A stretch of DNA of 64,000 nt from Microcoleus sp. FACHB-68 (GTDB lineage Bacteria; Cyanobacteriota; Cyanobacteriia; Cyanobacteriales; Oscillatoriaceae). The stretch is from assembly GCF_014695715.1 (NCBI RefSeq), contig NZ_JACJOT010000015.1, positions 1 to 64,000 on the forward strand, given 5' to 3'. Shown here in pieces: positions 26,392 to 36,400 of this stretch; position 1 is the first letter of the stretch, and each line of letters opens with the position of its first letter. The notes beneath the pieces are model-generated. The model searched no databases. It worked only from the letters and a program-made list of their open reading frames with translations, and had not been told where the DNA came from. The translations under genes were made by a program, and so were the position numbers.

Positions 26392-26426
26392 CGGAAATTC
26401 TCACGAATAATTTAGGATTGCTATAT
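26392..26426. repeat. Short dispersed repeat containing AATTTAGGATTGCTATAT
   Basis: The 18-mer AATTTAGGATTGCTATAT (26409-26426) recurs identically at 61530-61547, and the preceding 15 or so bases (GAAAT..C..AC.A..) are also similar. Both copies are intergenic and AT-rich. The remainder of 26275-26560 holds nothing recognisable. Confidence 0.5.
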
Positions 26427-26560
26427 CAATCTATCAATTCTAGAACATTATCTTTTTTAAGAATTAATAAAATAATGCTATAATTTAGTCTTAATTAGAG
26501 GCAAGTAGATAGTAGAGAAATCTACGATCTACTAACAACTAATTAACCTAATCGGCTCAC

Positions 26561-27805
26561 CTACCCCCAGGCAGTCCCCTCAGATGCCGGCGCATCTCCC
26601 TCGGCTTCTAGTAGCAGACGGGCAGCCTCTCGACCGGCCAAGGCGACGGAGTCCTCCGGCTGAACGCTCAGCGCTCGGTCAAAGGAGGTGATCGCTTCCT
26701 GGTGCCGGTGCAAACTGGTGAGGGCAACGCCCCGGTTGACCCAAGCCGGCCCGTAATCTGGGGCAAGGGACACCACGCGATCAAACGATTGCAGTGCCTC
26801 TTCGTGCCGGTGTAAGTAACTCAGCGCCAACCCCCGGTTAAACCAAGTTTCAATTTCACTCGGTTCCCTGGCAACGGCTTCGTTATACGAGTTGAGAGCC
26901 TCCTCGTGCCGGCCTAAAGCCATCAGCGCATCCCCTTGGCTATGCCACCCTTGGGGGAGGTCGGGCTGCAGTTGCAGCGCTTGCTGATAGCAACTGACGG
27001 CCTCTTCATAGCGGTTGAGTTTGGTCAGCGCCACCCCCCGGTTATGCCAAGCCGCCGGGAATTCTGGATTCACTTGCAGCGCTTTTTCATAAGAGTTGAG
27101 TTCCTCTTCGTGCTGCTCTAAAGCCGAGAACGCTAAACCTCGCAGATACCAAGTGTTAGGATTGTGAGGCTCAACCTTAATCGCAGCCTCAAAGCAGGCG
27201 ATTGCTTCTTCGTACCTTTCCAAGTAAAATAGCGCTCCACCCCGGTTCAACCAAGCCGCTGTTAACTCTGGCTCGAGTTGCAAAGCTTGGTCATAAGAGG
27301 CAATTGCCCCTAACACATCCCCAACCCCTAATTGCTGATTTCCTTGCTCCCACCAAGCTTCAGCATTGTCTGGTGGAGGGGCAGCAGGGGCATTAGGAGC
27401 AGCCGGTGCCGGCACCCCCCGTTCTCGCGCCAGCAACTGGCTGCCCAGTTCGTATGCCACATCTGCCAAGTCCCCGCAATTCATTTGTCCTAAACCGAGT
27501 AACTGTCTGGCTAACTCAGGATTCGGTGCCGGCGTGGCCAAAAAGCGTTCGCCATAGCGCCGCAGCCAAGCCGCCCATAGTTGCAGGTTGCCGCGTTCTC
27601 CGAGATCGTCAAAAAACTTCAACACTCGTTCGCGATCCCAACCTCGTTTCACCCCCTCCAACAATTGGGTGAATAGCAGTTGATAATCTGCATCCTCCAA
27701 TGCCGGTGGCGGTTTCATTCCGGCTGATATAGGCTGAGATTTTACAACTTCCCTCTTTTCACTGCCAAAAAACCGCTGCCACATTTCCTTTAGCATCTCC
27801 CGCAC
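26561..27805 (-). CDS. TPR repeat protein with shared N-terminal helical domain
   Basis: 414 residues. The N-terminal 130 residues carry the domain found twice in the neighbouring 25351-26274 product (EDADYQLLFTQLLEGVKRGW to ELGSQLLARERG). A Pro/Ala linker follows, then seven consecutive TPR units from about residue 155, each with the W/L/G/Y/A/F/A/P pattern, for example AWLNRGGALFYLERYEEAIA. TPRs mediate protein-protein contacts, so an adaptor role is likely. ATG 27805 or the in-frame ATG 27796 (MLKEMW) could be the start; the paralog begins MLKKIW. It diverges from dnaX with a 44-base gap. Confidence 0.85.
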   Translation of the reverse strand: MREMLKEMWQRFFGSEKREVVKSQPISAGMKPPPALEDADYQLLFTQLLEGVKRGWDRERVLKFFDDLGERGNLQLWAAWLRRYGERFLATPAPNPELARQLLGLGQMNCGDLADVAYELGSQLLARERGVPAPAAPNAPAAPPPDNAEAWWEQGNQQLGVGDVLGAIASYDQALQLEPELTAAWLNRGGALFYLERYEEAIACFEAAIKVEPHNPNTWYLRGLAFSALEQHEEELNSYEKALQVNPEFPAAWHNRGVALTKLNRYEEAVSCYQQALQLQPDLPQGWHSQGDALMALGRHEEALNSYNEAVAREPSEIETWFNRGLALSYLHRHEEALQSFDRVVSLAPDYGPAWVNRGVALTSLHRHQEAITSFDRALSVQPEDSVALAGREAARLLLEAEGDAPASEGTAWG

Positions 27806-27849
27806 CCACGCGTCACATATTCTAGATTGTAGGCAACGCTTACACCTCC

Positions 27850-30402
27850 ATGTCCTACGAACCTCTCCACCACAAATACAGACCCCAAACTTTTGGGGAT
27901 TTAGTGGGTCAAGACGCCATCGCCACGACCCTCAGTAATGCTATTCGCCTAGATAAAATCGCACCGGCATACTTATTTACCGGCCCAAGAGGCACCGGCA
28001 AGACCTCCAGCGCTCGTATTTTGGCCAAATCTCTTAACTGTTTGGCCAATAATGTCCCCACAGATAAGCCTTGCGGCGTTTGTGATGTGTGCCGGTCTGT
28101 AACCAACGGTTCATCCTTGGATGTGATAGAAATTGACGCCGCGAGTAACACCGGCGTTGATAATATTCGGGAACTGATTGAAAGAGCGCAATTTGCCCCT
28201 GTACAGTGCCGGTATAAAGTTTATGTGATTGATGAATGCTTAACCGGCGACTCACTCATACAAACCCGCGAAGGTTTGATTCGCATTGATGATCCCAACC
28301 TTAAAGGGAAAGAAGTTCTCAGTTATAACGAAGCTTTAGCAGTTTGGGAATTCAAAAAAGTTTTGAGGTGGTTAGACCAAGGAGAAAAGCAAACCTTTGT
28401 TATTAAAACAACCCACCGGGAAATTAGATGCACCGGCAATCACTTAATTCGCACAGATCAAGGATGGGTTGCAGCGGCTAATTTGAAACCAGAGATGAAA
28501 ATTCTCTCACCTTTAGAGCGCAAAAGCTTGACAGATTGGCAGAAGTTAAACAATGTAAGCTTAGAGCCGGCGATTTCAGCAAAAATGCCAGAATTATTGC
28601 CAATTGGCTTACAGAAAGGAGAGATTCATCAGTCACAAACTCTTACAGAAAATTTAACTCTAACAAAATCTAATCCATCAGTCGAAAATAGTTTGCCTGC
28701 TCCTAACACTATTCAATTTTTGACTAATTTGGAAACAGTCGAGACTGTAACCCTTGGTAGCATAGAAAAAGTTTACGATATTGAAGTAGAAGACAATCAC
28801 AACTTTGTGGCAAACGAGCTATTAGTTCATAATTGCCATATGCTCAGCACAGCAGCATTTAATTGCTTACTGAAAACTTTAGAAGAACCGCCTAATACCG
28901 TTGTATTTGTCTTAGCAACAACTGACCCCCAACGGGTTTTACCAACAATTATTTCCCGTTGTCAGCGGTTTGACTTCCGCCGCATCCCGCTAGAAGCAAT
29001 GGTGGGGCATTTAAAATATATTGCCGAAAAAGAAACGATTAATATAAACAGCGATGCAATTACCCTTGTCGCTCAAATCGCCCAAGGCGGATTAAGAGAT
29101 GCGGAAAGCTTACTCGATCAACTAAGTTTACTCGCACCGCCGGTTAGTGTTGAAAAAGTTTGGGATTTAGTCGGCGCAGTGCCGGAACGAGATTTGATGA
29201 CACTGCTAGAAGCGATTAATAATAATAACCCCGCAGAGGTTCTCGATCAAACCCGCCATATTATGAATCGGGGACGAGAACCGTTAGTTTTACTACAAAA
29301 TTTTGCCGGCTTTTACCGGGATTTACTCATTGCTAAAACAGCACCGGCACGAAATGATTTAGTTGCTATTACTCCCCAAACTTGGAAACAAATGTGTGAG
29401 TTTGTTCAAAGTTGGGACATTAGCAACATATTAGCCGGTCAAAAACACCTGCGCGACAGTGAAGTGCAATTAAAACACAGCACCCAGCCGCGCCTGTGGT
29501 TAGAAGTCACGTTATTAGGATTATTACCGGCAGCCTTCAACAGCCAGCCGGCACCGGCAAACCCGCCGCAACCAACCGCCTTTGCTAAAGCTTCTCCGCC
29601 ACCGCAACAGCAAACTCCACAAGCTCAAATCCCCACATCCCCAAATCCCTCACCGGCAACTTCTGCGACACCGAAACCAGAGATTCCGGTGGAGTTAGCG
29701 CAACCACAAGCTGATCCCCTTCCCGCACCTTCAGGGGATGCGACTGCACAAGAGTATGATCCCCAAGAAGTTTGGCAAGCCGTATTGGCGAATCTGCAGC
29801 CACTCGGAACGAAAGAACTGTTGCGCCAACATTGTCAATTGATCAGCTTTGACGGTGCGGTTGCCCGCATTAGTATTAGTTCTAATCCCCTCTACAAGAT
29901 GGGGCAGGGAAAGATGCCTAATGTTGAAACAGCCTTTTTGAAAATCTTCAATCGCAAGATTAAGGTAACTTTAGAAGTTGCCGGTGCTAACCAACCCAAA
30001 GCAATGCCGGCGCAAACCCCGCCACCGGCAGCTTTTAATGAGAATAATATTCCCCCGCCGGCACCCGATAACAACACATATCAGCAACCGCCGGCACAAC
30101 CACAAAGAGACTTTCCCAGTGCCAATTCACCCGCAGCTAATAATTACCAAGCTGCTGCAACACCACCGCCTGCATCTGTAACAAATGGCTTCCAGAAAGA
30201 TGCTTCCCGCTTGCGGCAGTCACCTGAAGATGAGTTAGAAAGTGCCGTTCAGATACTTGTTAAATCATTTAACGGAGAAGAGATTGAATTGAGCAATAAG
30301 GTGGACGATCCCACACCGGCAGCTTTGAATGACGATGAGTTAATTGAATTCCCAATGGAGGAAGAAGACTATGAAGAAGATGACGATGATATCGGTTTTT
30401 AA
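27850..30402 (+). CDS. dnaX: DNA polymerase III subunit gamma/tau containing a mini-intein
   Basis: Clamp-loader ATPase of the replisome. The 850-residue precursor has Walker A at 45-52 (GPRGTGKT), the zinc module C64, C75, C78, C81, and Walker B VYVIDE interrupted after E129 by an intein. The host protein resumes with CHMLSTAAFNCLLKTLEEPP, sensor 1 LATTDP and SRCQRFDFRR. A Pro-rich linker and an acidic C-terminus (EEEDYEEDDDD) follow. After splicing the protein would be 651 residues. No A-run frameshift signal of the E. coli type was seen. Confidence 0.95.
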   Translation: MSYEPLHHKYRPQTFGDLVGQDAIATTLSNAIRLDKIAPAYLFTGPRGTGKTSSARILAKSLNCLANNVPTDKPCGVCDVCRSVTNGSSLDVIEIDAASNTGVDNIRELIERAQFAPVQCRYKVYVIDECLTGDSLIQTREGLIRIDDPNLKGKEVLSYNEALAVWEFKKVLRWLDQGEKQTFVIKTTHREIRCTGNHLIRTDQGWVAAANLKPEMKILSPLERKSLTDWQKLNNVSLEPAISAKMPELLPIGLQKGEIHQSQTLTENLTLTKSNPSVENSLPAPNTIQFLTNLETVETVTLGSIEKVYDIEVEDNHNFVANELLVHNCHMLSTAAFNCLLKTLEEPPNTVVFVLATTDPQRVLPTIISRCQRFDFRRIPLEAMVGHLKYIAEKETININSDAITLVAQIAQGGLRDAESLLDQLSLLAPPVSVEKVWDLVGAVPERDLMTLLEAINNNNPAEVLDQTRHIMNRGREPLVLLQNFAGFYRDLLIAKTAPARNDLVAITPQTWKQMCEFVQSWDISNILAGQKHLRDSEVQLKHSTQPRLWLEVTLLGLLPAAFNSQPAPANPPQPTAFAKASPPPQQQTPQAQIPTSPNPSPATSATPKPEIPVELAQPQADPLPAPSGDATAQEYDPQEVWQAVLANLQPLGTKELLRQHCQLISFDGAVARISISSNPLYKMGQGKMPNVETAFLKIFNRKIKVTLEVAGANQPKAMPAQTPPPAAFNENNIPPPAPDNNTYQQPPAQPQRDFPSANSPAANNYQAAATPPPASVTNGFQKDASRLRQSPEDELESAVQILVKSFNGEEIELSNKVDDPTPAALNDDELIEFPMEEEDYEEDDDDIGF
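28237..28833 (+). other. Mini-intein in DnaX (199 residues)
   Basis: Protein-splicing element at DnaX residues 130-328. Block A begins CLTGDSLIQTREGLIRI; block B is FVIKTTHREIRCTGNHLIRT with the TxxH motif; block F is VYDIEVEDNHNFVANELLVH; the last residue is Asn, followed by Cys +1. The roughly 60 residues between the N- and C-terminal splicing blocks lack LAGLIDADG motifs, so no homing endonuclease remains. Insertion is in the Walker B region VIDE|CHMLS, the position known for other cyanobacterial DnaX inteins. All residues needed for splicing appear present. Confidence 0.93.
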
Positions 30403-30434
30403 AGTTGTTACTGCTGTGTAGACAGGTTGCCGGT

Positions 30435-31766
30435 TTAATTTGATTGATTAGAGAGCAACTTCACCGCCGCCAAGTATCGTTCCTCAACATCCTTGCGATC
30501 ATGTTCCTCCGATAACTGTTGGCTACCGCGCTCAATCATGGTTGCATGATGCAAAAGTGCCTCGCGATCCTTGCGGTTGCGAGTGTGCGGTGCGATCGCT
30601 GCGATTGCTTCTAGTAAGCGGATTGTTACTGCCACATCCGATCCCCCGTACTGCCGGATCTGGTTAAAAGCGTCGTCAGTTATCCCGGCAAACGTCACAG
30701 AATTGGCAATCGCCCGCAGGTTGTTCTCGTCATCGTAGCGGTAAGGCGAAGGTAAATCTCTTTGAGCCAGCCGGCACAGCGCGGCGCTGAGCTGATCAAT
30801 ACACTGAATTGCCGTAAACGGATCGTTGATGCCGGGGGAAACCGCCCGCAGTGCAATCTCGACCAATTGGTTAATGCAAAATTCTACATCCTGCTGTTCA
30901 GTGCGCTGCAAACCCAACATAAATGCCCCGTAAATTTGCCCGTAAAGTTTTTCATTCATTCGTTCCCCAGGCCAAACCATTACCAGCTCGCTGTCTTGCA
31001 CAATAAACTTACCAGGACGGTATTTGAGACGCAGCAGAAGGTTGTTTGACTTGGCAATTTTCATCAATCGCTTGTCATCAACCGCCTGCAAATAACCACT
31101 CTTAGTTGCCAGAACCGGCGAGGCTTCTTTATCAAAATTCACCGGAATTTCGTCAACCCATCGCTGTTTTTGTCCTGGGTTTCCCTGTCCGATCTTTTGG
31201 GGAAACAAGTGATCAATGGCATGGTTTAAATCTTTGCTAACTTCCCCAATGACGTGCCATGACTGAATTGAGGTGGAGGCGTGATGGATAAAATAGATTA
31301 ACACCCCAATGCTGGTGATCGCTAACACGATGCCGAACGTTACTGCTAGCTGCGGAACAAATAGGTTGTAATCATCGCCCCTGATGGTTCGCAAGACAAG
31401 TAAGCAGTAAATAAAGGTGCCGATGAACGTACCCAGCACAATTTGATTGCCGGTGTCCTGCATGAAGTTACGCAGCAGTCGCGGGCCAAACTGTGAAGAA
31501 GCCAGGGTGAGGGCGACGATAACGATGGAGAAGGCAGTACCGGCAACGGTGATCATCGAACCGGCAACCGTTGAAAGCATTGTCCGCGCCCCATCTGGGC
31601 CGCCGGTGTAGATCAAGGCGAGCTTTTCAATAAAGCCAGATTTGCCGGCCCGATCAAGCGCCAGCATCGCAAACGCCAGCACCATTGCGCTGCCTGACAT
31701 GAGTGCCGGTACAAACCAGTAGCTAGAGTGCAGTGAATCCCAAAGCTTGCTCAGCTTGATATTCAT
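30435..31766 (-). CDS. DUF2254 membrane protein
   Basis: 443 residues, four membrane helices in the N-terminal 160 residues (LMSGSAMVLAFAMLALDRAG, MITVAGTAFSIVIVALTLAS, FIGTFIYCLLVL, LAVTFGIVLAITSIGVLIYF). A cytoplasmic domain follows with the DUF2254 signature region (ALRAVSPGINDPFTAIQCID). Function is unknown. It overlaps the MscS-type channel gene upstream by 4 bases (31763-31766), so the pair is probably cotranslated; a role in osmotic or membrane-tension responses is inferred from that linkage only. Confidence 0.85.
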   Translation of the reverse strand: MNIKLSKLWDSLHSSYWFVPALMSGSAMVLAFAMLALDRAGKSGFIEKLALIYTGGPDGARTMLSTVAGSMITVAGTAFSIVIVALTLASSQFGPRLLRNFMQDTGNQIVLGTFIGTFIYCLLVLRTIRGDDYNLFVPQLAVTFGIVLAITSIGVLIYFIHHASTSIQSWHVIGEVSKDLNHAIDHLFPQKIGQGNPGQKQRWVDEIPVNFDKEASPVLATKSGYLQAVDDKRLMKIAKSNNLLLRLKYRPGKFIVQDSELVMVWPGERMNEKLYGQIYGAFMLGLQRTEQQDVEFCINQLVEIALRAVSPGINDPFTAIQCIDQLSAALCRLAQRDLPSPYRYDDENNLRAIANSVTFAGITDDAFNQIRQYGGSDVAVTIRLLEAIAAIAPHTRNRKDREALLHHATMIERGSQQLSEEHDRKDVEERYLAAVKLLSNQSN

Positions 31767-32755
31767 GTGCCACCGTTACCATCTCGTTGCGAACGCATTT
31801 CAGCCAGCTTTCTCAGGGAACCCCCGATGCTGCGCGGTTTCGGGACTTCATTGTTTCCTGCCGGCCATCCTTCCCGCTGACGAGCGCGATCACCATCAGT
31901 TTCTTCGGTTTGATCGTGGAAAAGAATTTGCTGTGTCGGGAAGGGCAGATCGATGCCATTTGCAACCAACTTATTCTTAATCGCAATGAGGACTTGATCG
32001 CGCGAATCAAGGGTATCCGCACGTCGCGGCGGTTTTATCCACCACCGGGCGCGGATGTTTACCGTACTCTCAGCAAGTTCCATTACAAGGGCATCGGGTG
32101 CGGGATCGTGCAAAACCCCATCCACACTGTAGAGTGCTTCCAAAATGAGTTGCTTCGCCCGGTCAATATCATCCCCGTATCCAATCCCAACATCATATTC
32201 ATTCCGCCGTTTTTCAAATGCGGTGTTGACGGTTACTGAATTCGTGAAAAGTTCAGCATTTGGAATCACTATGCGACGGCCATCGTAAGTTCTAATGATT
32301 GTGGCGCGTGTCTGGATATTTTCAACGGTGCCTTCAAAATCTTTGAATACGATTTGGTCTTCAATTTGGAACGGTTCAGTCAAAAGAATTAAGATGCCGG
32401 CGAGAAAATTTTGGAGAATATCCCGAAAAGCAAACCCAATTGCTACCCCACTAATCCCCAACAGTTGAACTAAATCACCTGCCTTAAAAGAAGGAATAAC
32501 AATCGATAAAGCAACAAATAAGCCGACTAAAATGACAACCCCTTGAGCTAAACGTCCAAGAACCAGCCCTAAATTTCTCGCTTGCCGGTGTCTTCTCGTC
32601 AGACGTCTGACAAGGGTTCTGATCGTCCTTGCTGCAAAAAAGAACAAAGTAAAGACGATTAAAGCCAAGATCACATTTGGCAGCATCGTAATCGTGCCTG
32701 AGATCATCCCCTGAATTTTCGTCCAGGCTGCTGATGCTGATGCTTGCAGATCCAT
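31763..32755 (-). CDS. MscS family mechanosensitive channel
   Basis: 330 residues with three hydrophobic segments and a typical MscS pore/beta domain: GVAIGFAFRDILQNFLAGIL followed by ILLTEPFQIEDQIVFKDFEG, VENIQTRATIIRTYDGRRIV and IPNAELFTNSVTVNT. These channels open under membrane tension to release solutes during hypo-osmotic shock. Size is close to E. coli MscS. It is the first gene of a pair with DUF2254. Confidence 0.92.
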   Translation of the reverse strand: MDLQASASAAWTKIQGMISGTITMLPNVILALIVFTLFFFAARTIRTLVRRLTRRHRQARNLGLVLGRLAQGVVILVGLFVALSIVIPSFKAGDLVQLLGISGVAIGFAFRDILQNFLAGILILLTEPFQIEDQIVFKDFEGTVENIQTRATIIRTYDGRRIVIPNAELFTNSVTVNTAFEKRRNEYDVGIGYGDDIDRAKQLILEALYSVDGVLHDPAPDALVMELAESTVNIRARWWIKPPRRADTLDSRDQVLIAIKNKLVANGIDLPFPTQQILFHDQTEETDGDRARQREGWPAGNNEVPKPRSIGGSLRKLAEMRSQRDGNGGT

Positions 32756-33323
32756 GATTTTTCCCGTTAATAAAACATTGCTGAGCGTTTCGATGCCAAA
32801 GCTGAACGCTTTGCTATGTAAGTTTTTGGCAACTACGCTACCGCTATTTTTATCAACTTTGATAGGTCTTTGTCTTATCGTACATCTATCTTAGGTATTA
32901 TTTATTCAAAAGTTGGGAATGAGCAATCACTCAATTATTGATGACAAGTTAAGACTGTATGTTATTGTTTTAGGTGATTTTAGGAAGGGTAGAAGAAAAA
33001 ATCTTGGGCTTTCGTGACAGATCGGAAAGGAAGCAACAATCAGTTTTAGGTTTATTTTTTTGCTGTTTAATTATGCCTAATTTTCTATTATCTTGGTAAA
33101 AAAATATGACCAGGCTAGATATTTATTGAAAAATAACTAAGATGAATTTTTTCAATACAAATTTCGCAGATGAAACTCAGGGTTTAATGTATTGGATTAT
33201 GAGTTTATCCGATTTTTGAATCGTGCCACATCCTATATTAGGTAGAGAAACACGTTGAGTTTTGAGTGACTGTATCCAACTGATTCATCTGTGGCATTCT
33301 TTTTTGAAATTGGTAGAAAGTAT
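32756..33323. other. AT-rich spacer between the MscS gene and the NRPS
   Basis: I see no gene, RNA or regulatory motif here. The long minus-strand frame at 33238-33492 overlaps the NRPS terminator and NRPS end and has no protein-like features. Confidence 0.5.
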
Positions 33324-33414
33324 AAAAAAAAGGCATTTCCTTCGAGATTGTTACGGTGAACTCAGGTACTAAAAATGTAACCGGAGTGCGAACGTAACCA
33401 AGAAGAAAATGCCC
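33324..33414 (-). terminator. Long Rho-independent terminator of the NRPS gene
   Basis: On the minus strand GGCATTTTCTTC (33412-33401) pairs with GAAGGAAATGCC (33343-33332), about 12 bp with one mismatch, around a long loop, and is followed at once by TTTTTTTT. It begins 48 bases after the NRPS stop. Confidence 0.75.
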
Positions 33415-33461
33415 TAGGAGAAGCGTTAAAGGAACAGAGGAGACACTTGAAAAACTTGTCC

Positions 33462-36400
33462 TTAATTTTCTGACGATGCCTGATCGAGGCAAGCCTTTAA
33501 CTTCGCGGCTAGAACCTGTACATTCGGTTGTTTGAGAATACCGATATGGTTGCCCGGTACATCGTGCACGTCTAACCCTCCAACTGTAAAGGGAGTCCAG
33601 GTTTTCGGGTCAGTGTAATAGCTTTCAAACTCAGTGCGATCCATAGCCCGGAATAAAGTCACTTTGCCTGGGTAGGGCTGCGGTACATAATTCCTGACTG
33701 CCTGATGGCGCACAGTCCGGCGGGCATCATTGCTGGTGATTTTTTGCAGGGACTTAGACAAGGATCGCTCGCTTCCCTGATCAAACTTGCTGGACATTTT
33801 GCCGATGAGACTGAGAACTTTCTCTTTGCTTGAGGAAATCTTTGCCTGTATTTTCTCCAAGATGTAACTGTGGCCTTTTTGCCGGAAAGTCTCTAAGTGA
33901 ATCGCCATCCGCCGCCCCAAGGGCAACCCTTTCATCCCATCGGGCGCAAAGGTATCAAACAAGGCGACTAATTCGACTGTCTCACCTTCTGCACGTAGCT
34001 GCTGGGCCATCTCGAAGGCGACTAAGCCGCCAAACGATTCACCGGCTAGATAATATGGCCCTACAGGTTGGCGCTTGCGGATTTCTTGGAGATACAGACT
34101 CGCGACGCCAGGGACACTGTTTAAAGGAGAGTCTTGATTGTTGCCTCCATCCTCTTTGAGCAGGTCAACTTCAGCCTGGAGGTAAATGCCATAAACGGGC
34201 CGCTCTCCACCTAGATGCTTTGCTAAATCGTGGTAGAGCAAAATTCCGTAAATACAGAATAGTGGGGGTTTGTTGCCGCCTGGACTTAGCAACACCAAGG
34301 ATTCTGTCGGCGCTGCCCAGCGTTCTTGGCGAATTAGACTCGCTAGTTGCTCAATCGTTGGTGCTTGGAAGAGGGTTGCGAGGGGAAGATTTTTACCGCA
34401 AATTTTCTCAATTTCAGTGAACAGGCGCACCGCTAGCAGTGAGTGTCCCCCCAACTCAAAGAAGTTGTCCTTGACGCCAATGGGTGTAACACCGATAACG
34501 GTTTCCCAAATTTTTGTTAATTGAAGTTCCAAATCATCGCGGGGTGCAACGAAGGAACCTTCTGATTCGCTGCGGGAAGTATCGGGTGCCGGCAGTGCGC
34601 GGCGGTCAATTTTACCGTTGGGCGTTAGGGGGATGCTTTCCAGCATCACAAACGCTGAAGGCACCATGTAATCTGGCAGCTTTTCTTTAACAAAACCGCG
34701 CAATTCGCTCTTGAGTGTTGAGTGCTGAGTGCTGAGTGCTGAGTCAGCAGGAGTGGGGACAATATAGGCAACTAAACGTTTCTCTCCCGGTACATCTTCA
34801 CGGGCAATCACAACACTTTGACGCACGTTGGGATGCTGACTTAATACTGCCTCAATTTCTCCGGGTTCAATCCGGAAACCCCGGATTTTCACTTGATTAT
34901 CAGCGCGACCAACGACTGATATATTCCCGTCGGGTAAATACCGGCCTAAGTCGCCGGTTTTATAGAGCCGGTCTTCGCTGCTTTGGGTAAACGGATTGGT
35001 GAGGAATCGCTCAGCCGTCATCGATTCATCTCCCAAATAGCCTTTGGCTAAATAAGATGTGCGAATGTAAATTTCTCCGATTTCACCGATTCCTGCGAGC
35101 CGGTGGGCAGAATTTAACACCAGTAATTGCACATCTTTGATGCCCCGTCCGAGGGGGATTCGGCCTTGGGAAGATGAGGTATTTTCTAATTTTTGAGTTG
35201 GAGCTGTATAATACCCCATTGCTTGCGGGGTTTCCGTGGCTCCATAGAAGTTGACGCAATTGATGTTAGGCGCAAGGATTTGCAGTTTTTCAACATCACG
35301 CGTGGTTAATACGTCGCCCCCGAAGAAGGCATAACGTAGGTTGGTTAGTTGTTGGGTTTGTGAGGTTTCTGTTAACAGCACTCCCATTGCCGGTGTGAGG
35401 TGGCTAATGGTGATTTGCTGTTGCTTCATCCACTCGCATAACTTGCCTGGAGTGCCAATTTCTTCTGGGGTGGGAATGCACAGGGTTGCGCCCAACCATA
35501 GAGGTGTGAAAATGTCTCGCAGCAAGGGATCATGGGCAAGTCCAGATAGCACGCTGAATCGGTCTGATTCATTGAAATTAAAGGTTTGGGCGTGCCATTG
35601 CAGGAAGTGGGAAAGCGGTTTGTGGGTGCCTAAGATGCCTTTTGGTTTGCCGGTTGAACCGGAGGTGAAGGCGATATAGGCTAAGTCATCGGCGTTAATT
35701 TCTGTGTCGGGATTTTCTGTGGAATAATCCTTTAACAGTTCACCGATTTGACCGGCAGCAGTGGGAAGGGTAAGCCGGCACTGAGTTGATAGTGTCCCGA
35801 CAAAGGTTTCTAAAGCCTCCGGAAGGTTTCCGGCTGCTGACATTTGCAGCCAACCTTTAGGCTGTGTGAGTTTCAGGCAATCAATTAACCGCTCGGCAGG
35901 GTAATTGGCATCTAAGATGGTGAATGCTGCGCCGGCTTTGAGAATTCCCAGCAAAGCCACGACGATTGAGGCGCTGCGGTGCGCGTAAATTGCCACAACA
36001 TCTTGAGAGCCAATGCCATTTTTGTGCAGGTAATGGGCGAGTTGGTTGCTGATTTTATCCAGTTCTGAATAAGTCAGACTTCCTTGCCGATCAATGATTG
36101 CGGTGCTATTTCCCACTCGCTTTGCCTGTTGGGAAAAATGCGTATGAACAGCGCCTTCCCAGCAATCTTCAAGTGCCTGATTTGGATTCGGTAAAAGGGC
36201 TTGAGTTTGGGAAGAAATCAGGGAGAAATGAGCGATGGGTTCGGCTGGGTTCTTGACAATTTGCTCAAGCAGATGTTGGAGCTGTGCCAGCATCTCAACC
36301 ATTCGCTGCCGGTCAAACAAATCGGTGTTGTAAACCAATTCCAGCTTCATTCCCTCGTTTTGTTCTTGAGCATATAGCGTGATATCGAACTTCGACGCTT

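Noticed and set aside
33238-33492. 84-codon minus-strand frame downstream of the NRPS
   Set aside because: It covers the NRPS terminator hairpin and part of the NRPS end.
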